DNA of 64,000 nt from Liolophura sinensis. Lineage: Eukaryota; Mollusca; Polyplacophora; Chitonida; Chitonidae. The position numbers were made by a program, and so were the translations under genes. Each line of letters begins with the position of its first letter. Position 1 is the first letter of the stretch. The DNA lies in assembly GCF_032854445.1 (NCBI RefSeq), contig NC_088300.1, positions 48,787,682 to 48,851,681 on the forward strand, given 5' to 3'. Shown piece by piece: positions 8,401 through 15,596 of this stretch. A model generated the notes under the pieces. The model was not told the DNA's origin and ran no database searches. It was given only the letters and a program-made list of their open reading frames with translations.

Positions 8401-10582
8401 ATCTATACGCCACCACCATAAAGGGCACGGTTGCTGTATACTTAACGTTACCGGAAATCCACGGCCAGAGAGGATATAAAGGGGAAAAAATATTATTCAC
8501 ATGTAGCACAGATTAGCTTTCTATGTTATACATGTAAGTTACCTGTCGTCAGTGTGTACGCCCACGGGGTAAGGAATGACATACAGTATGAAACTTAATC
8601 TTCCGATCATGTTACGTATCGTCTACGTCCACTACATGTCATGACAATTCATATATACGTGCCGTCTATGTCCACTACATGTCATGACAATTCATATATA
8701 CGTGCCGTCTATGTCCATAGCACATGAAAAGAAACTTCTTTGTCATCTAGTCTGCCTAAATTTTGCGCTTGCAATTTTGGACTTTACTGAATCTTTAATG
8801 GTTTCAGTACATGAACAGAAATTATAACATGAGTCTACAGCTACCTAAGATCGATACGCCTATAATAGGTCAATGTCCATATTGGTTCGGGAGCGGTAGA
8901 TCCAGGATCAATCCTGGATCGAGTCACACCAAAAACTTTAAAAGAGGAAGTTGTAACTTCCTCGCTTGGCGTTCATCATGAAGGGGATAGTGCAACGACT
9001 GGTTGACCCGTATCAGTATAATGGCTCGGGCAGGGCGCCTTACTTGCCTTCGGTAAGTCGTCTCAGTGAAGCAGCACTAGATAAAAGAGCGGTGCAACAA
9101 GGAGGTACATTACATACACCCTAAGGATTCCTTCGTCGTCATATGGCTGAAAAATTGTTGAGCACGACGTTAAACCCCAAGCACTCACTCACTTACTCAC
9201 TCTATAGTGATTGATCAGTCTCAGTTGTCCTAATGTTATTTTAATAGGCTATATACAAATTTGTATCGCAAGCGTGCGGTGTATCATGCAGTATCTGATA
9301 AATCATCGCAACAGACATATGTAAACAGTACAACCATATTATATATCCCCAGAACCGGTACTATAAATCCCTTTTTACACACGGTAGAGACTTCTCCAGA
9401 ACCGGCACTATAAATCCCTTTGTACACACGGTAGAGACTTCTCCAGAACCGGTACTATAAATCCCTGTATACACACTGTAGAGACTTCTCCAGAACCGGT
9501 ACTATAAACCCTTGTATACACACGGTAGAGACTTCTCTAGAACCGGTACTATAAATCCCTTTTTACACACGGTAGAGACTTCTCCAGAACCGGCACTATA
9601 AATCCCTGTACATACACACGGTAGAGACTTCTCCAGAACCGGCACTATAAATCCCTGTATACACACCGTAGAGACTTCTCCAGAACCGGCACTATAAATC
9701 CCTGTATACACACTGTAGAGACTTCTCCAGAACCGGTACTATAAATCCCTTTTTACACACTGTAGAGACTTCTCCAGAACCGGCACTATAAATCCCTGTA
9801 CATACACACGGTAGAGACTTCTCCAGAACCGGCACTATAAATCCCTGTATACACACTGTAGAGACTTCTCCAGAACCGGCACTATAAATCCCTGTATACA
9901 CGCTGTAGAGACTTCTCCAGAACCGGCACTATAAATCCCTTTGTACACACGGTAGAGACTTCTCCAGAACCGGCACTATAAATCCCTGTATACACACTGT
10001 AGAGACTTCTACAGAACCGGCACTATAAATCCCTGTATACACACTGTAGAGACTTCTCCAGAACCGGCACTATAAATCCCTGTATACACACGTTTATGTA
10101 ATAGTAAGCATGATCCCATGATCATTACAAACTGTAGCCATCCATCGAGGTGGCGTGGCATCATTCGCGTGATAATATATCTATCAGTTGTCTTACTGGC
10201 CGGGTGTCCAACAACGATATACGTTGGGTTTCAGTGTTCAAATCCCTTTCTCACATTCTTAGCTAATGTTGACTTCATCTTGGAAACACTTTGTGGACAT
10301 GCACATATAGGTTTACACCACTGGAACATAAACGAAACAAGTGTCTAACTTCTGTCAAAATAATTAAAGGCCTTGTTACTGAAAATTACTGAGTCTTTCC
10401 TGCTGTGTCCATGGGCGATTTACATATATAGTAATTGCATACGAATGCCGATTTGATGTTAACACATGTTCTCTAAATTTAATTTTATTTACATTTTTTG
10501 CAGACCACCAGAGCACGACTCTAAAAGGCGCAACACAGAATTGGAAATTACGACTGGAGACGTAAGAGCGGGAAGAGTCTAA
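2413..10582 (+). CDS. CRT-like transporter (drug/metabolite transporter superfamily), six exons
   Basis: Coding exons are 2413-3077, 3598-3772, 6979-7214, 7674-7833, 8054-8199 and 10504-10582, all with GT-AG introns. Junction phases match and give 486 residues. The product resembles the Plasmodium/Dictyostelium chloroquine-resistance transporter family, whose members move small solutes across acidic vacuole or lysosome membranes. Seen directly: an N-terminal cytosolic tail of about 40 residues with an acidic dileucine signal ERNPLI (16-21); TM1 at about 43-65; a long probable lumenal loop with N-glycosylation sequons at N81, N85 and N126; further hydrophobic segments at about 137-163, 177-195 and 231-247; then VPYAVQSTVIEK opening the second half in exon 3, and more segments in exons 3-5. 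Exon 4 has a Cys pair in ARCQFGRSPC. The tail PPEHDSKRRNTELEITTGD is hydrophilic. Family assignment rests on the spacing of TM segments and on remembered CRT-like motifs (ILMNFNVPITFTTR, TEFVCMLPTIF). The substrate is unknown. Endolysosomal location is inferred from the dileucine signal. Intron 2 hosts tRNA-Tyr sequences and a MITE; intron 5 hosts minisatellites and a SINE. Confidence 0.82.
4012..4208 (-). pseudogene. tRNA-Tyr relic split by an insertion
   Basis: The 5' half of a tRNA-Tyr reads from 4207 down through GCTCAGTTGGTAGAGC and the GTA anticodon, a 15-nt intron position and ATCCTTA at about 4150. The 3' half (AGGTCGCTGGTTC, then CCGGC) lies separately at about 4015-4050. The motif TAAGGATCACA occurs at both edges of the roughly 93-bp intervening segment, as expected of a target duplication or slipped repair. 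The T-arm and acceptor no longer pair well, so it is not expected to yield a tRNA. Confidence 0.75.
4484..4558 (-). pseudogene. Degenerate tRNA-Tyr relic
   Basis: On the minus strand CTGTCGATAACTCAGTAGG, GAGC, GAGGATTGTA and GTTGGTTTCATTCCGGC keep the tRNA-Tyr order. The D-stem, anticodon stem and acceptor 3' strand are mutated (the 3' end reads AAGAGGG where TCGACAG is needed). It lies 280 bp from the split relic and in the same orientation, so both come from the same local tRNA-Tyr amplification. Confidence 0.7.
5851..5855 (-). terminator. Pol III terminator of the intronic tRNA-Tyr gene
   Basis: A run of five T on the minus strand begins 7 nt beyond the discriminator base of the tRNA at 5862-5949. 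T4 or longer is the standard RNA polymerase III stop in animals. Confidence 0.75.
5862..5949 (-). tRNA. tRNA-Tyr(GTA), with 15-nt intron
   Basis: All four arms can be drawn. The acceptor CCGTCGA pairs with TCGACGG, with discriminator A. The D-arm is GCTC-AGTTGGTA-GAGC. The anticodon arm is GAGGA-CTGTAG-A-TCCTT with anticodon GTA at 5914-5916. The T-arm is GCTGG-TTCGATT-CCGGC. A 15-nt intron at 5898-5912 sits one base 3' of the anticodon, the canonical position for animal tRNA-Tyr introns. The mature length is 73 nt, before CCA addition. Internal A box (TAGCTCAGTTGG) and B box (GGTTCGATTCC) are intact. The gene lies antisense within intron 2 of the CRT-like gene. The flank on its 5' side (to about 6240) is conserved with that of the tRNA at 11127-11214. 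Confidence 0.95.
6410..6482. repeat. Short dispersed repeat shared with 56833-56907
   Basis: TTGTTCATTCATG and CTTTGCGATGA occur in the same order and spacing here and at about 56833, followed in both by a TAACTG, GTAATAT and GCAAGA series. The match is patchy but collinear over about 75 bp. It is probably a fragment of an interspersed repeat I cannot name. Confidence 0.45.
6660..6897. mobile_element. MITE-like foldback element in intron 2
   Basis: Two imperfect inverted arms of about 50 bp face each other. The left (about 6664-6713) carries CACTCAAAAATGAATCT, TTAATTTTAACAG and TCTGTT. The right (about 6844-6895) is its reverse complement, with TTAAAATTAACAGATT and TTTTTTGAGTG. The AT-rich centre has no coding capacity. 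This is the build of a non-autonomous DNA transposon. Target duplication is unclear, so no superfamily is assigned. Its right end is about 80 bp from the exon 3 acceptor. Confidence 0.65.
7255..7515 (+). repeat. Old tandem duplication in intron 3
   Basis: Two diverged copies lie at about 7255-7368 and 7398-7510. Each runs from AGAGTCTCTG through TTATAAA- or CATAAA-TTTGGA, AACTT, GGTTCAAA and GGGCTG or GGGTAG to a final ATAAG. A third relative follows the pseudo-exon at about 12800-12900, which helps to define the end of the segmental duplication. Confidence 0.55.
8255..8426 (+). repeat. 86-bp tandem duplication in intron 5
   Basis: Two nearly identical 86-bp copies start at 8255 and 8341 with CTTTGC and GTACATGCATGGTAGTGAAT and end near CCACCACCATA. 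They differ at only a few bases, so the duplication is young. The first copy starts about 55 bp after the exon 5 donor. Confidence 0.85.
8619..8717 (+). repeat. 43-bp tandem repeat in intron 5
   Basis: About 2.3 copies of a 43-bp unit with CCACTACATGTCATGACAAT, then CATATATACGTGCCGTCTA. The two complete units are almost identical. Confidence 0.85.
8884..9208 (+). mobile_element. tRNA-related SINE (family 2), 5' part incomplete
   Basis: It starts within the tRNA-like head (GCGGTAGATCCAGGATCAAT, a B-box-like core, then GGATCGAGTCACACC). It continues through GTTGACCCGTATCAG and a middle domain, and ends with TCATATGGCTGAAAAATTG, ACGACGTTAAACCCC and a (CACT)n tail at 9179-9203. Other copies are at 38090-38333 and 36872-36960. 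The element lies in intron 5 of the CRT-like gene, in sense orientation. Confidence 0.8.
9345..10092 (+). repeat. 47-bp minisatellite in intron 5 (~15 units)
   Basis: Units read AGAACCGGCACTATAAATCC, then CTGTATACACACTGTAGAG and ACTTCTCC, 47 bp, with some 49-bp variants (TACATACACACGG). A 190-bp higher-order period (four units) is visible: the blocks around 9502-9711 and 9692-9901 are nearly identical. Each unit contains TATAAAT, so the array presents about fifteen evenly spaced TATA-like motifs. Minus-strand open frames through it arise only because the unit lacks stops in some frames. Confidence 0.95.
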
Positions 10583-11126
10583 CATAAGGCCAACTCAAGT
10601 AGTTATTTGTTACCAATTATGAGATCTTATGCACTGAAAAGGACACGTTTCCCTGTAATATTCTGTTGATGACAGAATTCTATAAGGCAGTATCAACAGC
10701 TGTAGGTACAAAACTGTGTTACCGCTTGTCTCCACTCAGGAGATACCGATATTACATTGCAATACGGCAATAAACATGCTGCCAGTCAGAGGTTTACTTG
10801 ACTATTGTACATCCATACGCTGCGATTCAACAAACCGACTGGTGGAATTCGATTAATCGAATGAAAATATAACGATGCTATCAAATCAGATCGTGTTAAT
10901 TAACGCGGATTACGAAGTACAGATCTTGCCCTTTGAATAATAGAATACGACGAGTTGATACTTCGTGGGATATCACGGTTCATATTTCCTCTATATGTGG
11001 TGGCCAATCTTGCAATACATGCGTACACGTTTGAAATTATGAAACGTCCATGCATACTTTTCTTACAACTCTGCATATTAAATGGACATTTGTTGAAATG
11101 AAATTTCAACAAGACAAAACTATTAG
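10583..11126. other. 3' flank between CRT-like gene and second tRNA-Tyr
   Basis: It contains the likely short 3' UTR of the CRT-like gene, with AATAAA at 10769, and AT-rich DNA. The only other feature is a TTTT run on the minus strand at 11116-11119, the probable Pol III terminator of the tRNA at 11127-11214. Confidence 0.6.
10769..10774 (+). promoter_or_regulatory. Candidate poly(A) signal of the CRT-like gene
   Basis: This is the first canonical AATAAA after the stop codon, 187 nt downstream. It would give a short 3' UTR ending before the second tRNA-Tyr. It is not proven by sequence alone. Confidence 0.5.
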
Positions 11127-11214
11127 TCTGTCGAGCCGGAATCGAACCAGCGACCTAAGGATGACAGCTTATTTACTCTACAGTCCTCCGCTCTACCAAC
11201 TGAGCTATCGACAG
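11127..11214 (-). tRNA. tRNA-Tyr(GTA), second copy, different 15-nt intron
   Basis: The arms match those of 5862-5949, except that the acceptor is CTGTCGA paired with TCGACAG: the second pair has changed from C-G to T-A on both strands, keeping the stem intact. D-arm, anticodon arm, T-arm and both internal promoter boxes are unchanged, and the anticodon GTA is at 11179-11181. The intron at 11163-11177 is again 15 nt but unrelated in sequence to the first. A TTTT terminator lies at 11116-11119. It sits at one end of the segmental duplication and is the only part still looking functional. Confidence 0.95.
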
Positions 11215-11792
11215 TACTATTCAAAACTGTTGTTAATGAGTAAAATATCATATCATATACATTTATGCATGTATTCCAGCAGACAAAGTTTTGTCAGATA
11301 CAAGCTCTATAAATACGTACGATACGCTTAGGCCTTGGTTAATGCACATGTATATCACGTGACATGAAAAATATGCGGCCAAACGTGCATTCAGAAGATA
11401 TCAGTATTAGACATGCAACGGTGACATATGATTCTTCACATAGGGTCTGGTAAGAAAATAGTAAAGGGAAAAAGTAGATACATATCTTTTATAGATATAA
11501 AACATTATGTTCTATTTATACCCGGTATATCAATCGCATCAAATCAAAATGTATTCGCACAATTATGCCACGAAGGCCCGGATATGTGTCATTTGATTTG
11601 TGAATTTTTCAATAATGACATCTATGTTAAATTCGGAGAAACCATACATCAACAATATATAGGCGGTATTCTGATGGTACAGCTTGTAATCCCCCTATGT
11701 GTATGACTTATGCTTGTTCTCATATGAATACAACTATGTGTAATCTTCACCAGGCTCGATATTTCTCACTCATTAAAAGGTATGTGTACTTA

Positions 11793-11862
11793 TGTTTATG
11801 TATTTATTTATTTGATTGGTGCTTTACGCCGTTCCCAAGAATATTTCACTTATACGACTGTG
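11793..11862 (-). mobile_element. SINE 3' end (family 1)
   Basis: It shows the family 1 3' domain reversed: TTTATTTATTTGATTGGTG, then TTTACGCCGTTCCCAAGAAT and ATTTCACTTATACGAC. The head is absent. It lies inside the duplicated segment and is missing from the source segment, so it arrived after the duplication. Confidence 0.75.
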
Positions 11863-12456
11863 TACTTTTGATCTTCTAGAATTAAACGGATAATATCTAG
11901 CTGTGTTTATGTTTTGCACTTAAAACTGCTCTTATTTTAGTACGAAACGACCTGTCAAATATGATCATAGCTCTATTGGTTCAGGCAATCGGCGTCAATT
12001 CTGTATCTCTTCAACTAGGGTGTAGGGGCTGTACATTCGTTGTGTTGAATTAGATCGCCACGTTGGACGTGAGAATAATTGCATTCAAAGCACAACTGTA
12101 TGGGATACACATTTTGATTATCGACAACTTTTTAAATAGCATGGTGCACGATTTGGATACTGATGTCATTTATTCGCCTAGAATTACCATTCCTCGTGTC
12201 TTTCCAACATCATTGAAAACTGTTATCTGCTTCTTTTTACATGAATCCATCTTAATTTCATACTTTAGGCCCTATATACTTCCTTTGTTGTTTGCTGGTT
12301 GGAGTTTAACCTTGTTTTGGAAATGACTGTACGATTGACATGGAACGTCCATTTAAGATTCGCCTTACAGATAGGTTTCACTTTGCATGCTTCAGTGACT
12401 ATTCATGGAGGTATTATATAAAAAAATCTATATGTAAAAAGTGCTTTGGGTTTTTA

Positions 12457-12690
12457 CAGCGCACTGTTATTTTCAGAGAAAGCGACCAAGAGTATAATCA
12501 TCAAACAATAGAAACCGTCCGTAGTATCCACTTCACAGAATTCAGCGCGAATGAAATCTGACCAGATTCCTATATATGGACTTTTGGACTTCTACTATCA
12601 TCTTTATTTTCGCCTTGTTTTTCTTCTGGACATTCCAGTCATTCCGGATTTGTATATATGAGGTCACAATTTTCCAAAAATTTAGTATAG
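12457..12690 (+). pseudogene. Relic of CRT-like exon 3
   Basis: The stretch aligns along nearly all of exon 3 (6979-7214). Shared blocks include CAGAGAAAG, CCATATTTAGAATCCACTTC-like CGTAGTATCCACTTC, TCTGACCAGATT, TTTTGGACTTCT, CGCCTTGTTTTTCTTCTGGA, TCATTCCGGATTT and GTCACAA. The frame is broken by small indels and in-frame stops (for example TGA in GAAATCTGACC). An acceptor-like TTTTTACAG remains on its left, but the donor is lost: AATTTAG stands where AAACAGTAAG should be. It cannot extend the CRT-like gene, which already stops at 10582. Confidence 0.85.
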
Positions 12691-12702
12691 GCCTATACAT
12701 AT

Positions 12703-12765
12703 TTGCCGCCATGGTTAAAGTGCATGAAATATTCTTGAATATGGTGTAACACCCATCAAACAAAT
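12703..12765 (+). mobile_element. SINE 3' end (family 1)
   Basis: GCCGCCATGGTTAAAGTGCA, TGAAATATTCTTGAATATGG and TGTAACACCCATCAAACAAAT follow the family 1 3' domain. It sits directly after the exon 3 relic, replacing the intron 3 donor region. Confidence 0.7.
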
Positions 12766-12940
12766 AAGTATGGACTATACACATTCGCATTTTCAGAAGT
12801 GGACCGTCTAAGTAACGATTTGATATCACTGATGAACCTAGAACCAGCATCAAGCCTTGTCATGGTTTAGACTTGGTGGTTTCTCAGTTAACCAGCATAT
12901 ATGAAGTACCCTATACGAAATTCGCGAGATGGAATCCTGT

Positions 12941-14334
12941 TTTCCCGAAGATGTTTTTTCTTCGTTTCCTATTGGTCATTAACATTTTAACCTTGTCATA
13001 ACATGCTGTTTTAGACTTGTATATCAGTGGCGTAGGAAGCGGGGGAGGTTCCTTTCACTGTAAAAACTGTGAAGAGGCTGTTGTGCCCCCAACACGCACA
13101 CTCGCACACACTTTTCGACCCATGCAACCATATAAAGATACACTACAAAGAATGCTAATTTCTTGACTGTTTTGAATTGAATGTAAAAACATTTCTTTTC
13201 ATTTCTTCAAGCAAATTAACGCACTATAATTTTATTGGTCACATAAGCAATATATAAATTGAAAATTGGTATCTGAAATTTTGCACTTTGCAAAGTCGGA
13301 CAATGTAACTCAGACTGAGCATGAAAACATGCAGGTGTACCAATTCCCCCGAAAGGCCTCTTATCCGCCAGCAAAACTCAGTGCAGTATTTGCCCTGTTT
13401 TATTGCATATTTTCCGCAAGGCGATAATATTTATTAAGGTAATGTGTTAAACCATGCCTGCATGTTTTCTATCAAAAAGAACGCTAGAACATCAAGTTTA
13501 CCTACGATTTATCATAATGCTGGACAGGTCTATAATTGACTGGGATTGATTGGGATTCCGCCTGCCTTTGTACGACCCCACCCCTCTCCACCCCTCTCCA
13601 CCCCTCTCCCCACCCCTCTCCCCACCCCTCTCCACCCTGCTGCCTACGGGGGTGATTACTCTGGTAAATTTATAATTAACATTGTTCAGTTTACCCTTAG
13701 GCGCTATTTGAGTAAATACACGTATTTTACAGCTCGCATAGCGTGTATTTCAGCTGAAAGTAAGTGCATGTCCATATAGAGCTATAAGTACTGAAGCGAT
13801 TCGATAATTCAGATCTGGGTGTGCCAAAATGTACAATAGGTCCTTACTTCACCACAACGTTGAGGATGGAAATTTTTACTCTTAAAACACGCTCCTTGAA
13901 GACGCGTGTACGGATGTAGGATTAAGAGATTCCGGGGCCTAGGCGGGCCATCGACTTAACCTTATTGGTTAGGATAATGACCCCCCCCCCCCCCCCCCCC
14001 CACACACACACAACACTTTCCATTCGTTCACTGCGCTCGTGTATGTATGCATAATGCCATGGACGTTACAGCAAGCAAGTGCGATGCCGCAAATTTCGCT
14101 GTACACAGCCGATCGGTATCTCACAAGTAAGGATCGAGGTTTAGTGCTGATACTATAATCTGGCCATAGGCCTACAGCTCTGGCGTTGATTCGGCTGCGG
14201 CTTTAACTGAGGAGGCTTGTCAGGTGTAGTGGTCCGTGATGGTAATTTATTTAAGGGGCAGTGGCGCACGCAGCGAGGGCACTGCGGTTTCTTCTAATTG
14301 ACATTTTTACCTACTTATTTGTATTTGATTGCTT
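12941..14334. other. Intergenic, low-complexity
   Basis: No gene is visible. It holds a C-rich 11-bp repeat at 13564-13637 (units CCACCCCTCTC, about 6 copies) and a run of about 20 C followed by (CA)n at 13981-14012. The remainder is AT-rich with no recognised element. Confidence 0.6.
13564..13637 (+). repeat. C-rich 11-bp tandem repeat
   Basis: About six units of CCACCCCTCTC with small length variants. The strand is pyrimidine-rich and could form a triplex. Open frames across it encode only PTPLPTPL-like peptides. Confidence 0.85.
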
Positions 14335-14527
14335 CATCTATATGCGTGGTCGACCAGCATTATATGGTGGAAGGAAACCGTGGTTCCTCTGGGCTTCCAG
14401 ACCTTCCCATGTATTACCAGAGAAGAAGTCACCTTGCTCTGGATTTGAACTCCCAGCGACCGCATTGGAGGGATGTTCCTAAGCCATTATACTGCGCTAG
14501 CACGCTGGCTACTCGGTCATGGAGACC
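14335..14527 (-). mobile_element. SINE (family 1), head and middle
   Basis: On the minus strand it starts GGGGTCTCCATGACCGAGT (A-box region), passes GGTCGCTGGGAGTTCAAATC (B-box region) and GGGAAGGTCTGGAAGCC, and ends at CCATATAATGCTGGTCG. The usual AAATATTCTTGAG 3' end does not follow, so the 3' part is lost. A separate 3' end lies beside it at 14541-14625. Confidence 0.75.
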
Positions 14528-14540
14528 CCTTAGCCTTGTT

Positions 14541-14625
14541 GAAACTTTTTTACTTATTTATTTATTCATTTGATTGGCGTTTAAGGCCGTACCGTATTCA
14601 AAAATATTTCACTTTTGCATTGGGC
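14541..14625 (-). mobile_element. SINE 3' end (family 1)
   Basis: TTATTTATTCATTTGATTGG, CGTTTAAGGCCGTACCG and AAAAATATTTCACTT are the reversed family 1 3' end. It abuts the 5' end of the copy at 14335-14527, so two insertions are stacked. Confidence 0.7.
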
Positions 14626-14800
14626 GCTCCTATAGCTGTGTCATTGTGTTGCTCTTATGCAACATATAATTTCACTTTAGGCAGGCATGTGTTTATATGC
14701 GGCAGAGGTTCGAATCCGGCCTTGGGAATTTGATTCCTCCGCTCTCACTGCTTATGCATGGGGCCGTTGTGACTGAGCGGTCGACGAGCATGTTCGTTGA

Positions 14801-14837
14801 AGCTCTAGGATCAAAGTACACTTTTGATCCTAGAGCT
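14801..14837. repeat. Perfect 15-bp inverted repeat
   Basis: AGCTCTAGGATCAAA at 14801-14815 is exactly complementary to TTTGATCCTAGAGCT at 14823-14837, with a 7-nt spacer. It would form a stable hairpin on either strand. It lies about 760 bp upstream of the RNF103 start codon. Confidence 0.9.
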
Positions 14838-15596
14838 CTGTTCAAACATTACCTATATCAAATATCTATAATATCTAGTTCGAAAATTCCCTGCATAGCC
14901 AACGAGACCCTCGGTTGTTAAACACGCTTACCTCCCCTTTGCCGCGATTTAGGACATCACGTGATGCATATGTTTACTTCCGCCATAGCTGTCAAGTTTT
15001 GACCAGGCCGCCGACTTGATCGAGAAGTATGACGCAGGGAGGGAATGTTTTAACGTAAAGTCTTGACTTTCATCGTCAAAAAATTTGCTGTAGATTCCAG
15101 CATTGAGAAACACATGCTGTCAAGTAAGGGAAGTTGAAACAGCCCGCTTGATTGCGTTTAAACGTGGTGTGTATGAGATTTGGAAAATCATGACGTGTCA
15201 AACGAACAGACGAAATGATGCTGTAGTGTTACAAGTGGACGCATGAGATCGGTCGGCTTGCAATGGGCAAAAATTTGCAACGCTTGGTGGAAGTCATTAA
15301 CAGATAACAACGGTCGTCGCTGACAGAAAAAATCGTCCCCAAAAGGTGTTGTCAACCAATTATCGTAATACTGACTGCGAGTATTGTGTCTTCATTAGTG
15401 TTCATTGGCTTGAAACAGAAAAAAGGGCCTTCAACACATAAAAAATATGCTGACGCAGCTGCTGGTTTTGAGATCTTTTCTTTACACTCGGAGTTATGAT
15501 TTGGAAAAAGCAGAATCTGGATTCAGAGCTTTCCAATTTCCAGTTGTGTGAATAAGGCAGATATTAATTAATGTAAATGCATCATTGTCAAGGAAT
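14838..15596 (+). promoter_or_regulatory. Likely RNF103 promoter and 5' UTR region
   Basis: This is the only non-repetitive stretch between the SINE remains and the RNF103 start. It has locally higher CG content around 14935-15020, with CACGTGATG and ACTTCCGCCAT (ETS/YY1-like) near 14958-14978, and an ATTGG (inverted CCAAT) near 15404. No TATA box is obvious. The exact start site is unknown. Confidence 0.4.

Larger units (their letters stand above)
11127..12940 (+). repeat. Degenerate segmental duplication of 5862-7560
   Basis: Collinear similarity to intron 2, exon 3 and intron 3 of the CRT-like gene runs in the order tRNA-Tyr, upstream flank (a shared TATAAATACG about 95 nt from the tRNA 5' end, GGCCTTGGTTA, CATGCAAC, AAAAAGTAGA, ATATCTTTTA), exon 3 relic at 12457-12690 and the intron 3 repeat at about 12800-12900. 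The middle (about 11520-12440) has no clear match and is interrupted by SINE tails at 11793-11862 and 12703-12765. The copy is in direct orientation about 5.3 kb downstream of the source. Confidence 0.8.

Noticed and set aside
9502-9901. Two identical 69-codon minus-strand frames
   Set aside because: Artefacts of the 47-bp intronic minisatellite, offset by its 190-bp higher-order period.
11050-11331. 93-codon plus-strand frame with GNRTSDLR-like residues
   Set aside because: It reads through the antisense of the tRNA-Tyr gene. Such peptides are a familiar artefact of tRNA genes.
12457-12690. A seventh or alternative exon of the CRT-like gene
   Set aside because: It aligns to exon 3 but has lost the frame and the donor, and lies beyond the stop codon and poly(A) signal.
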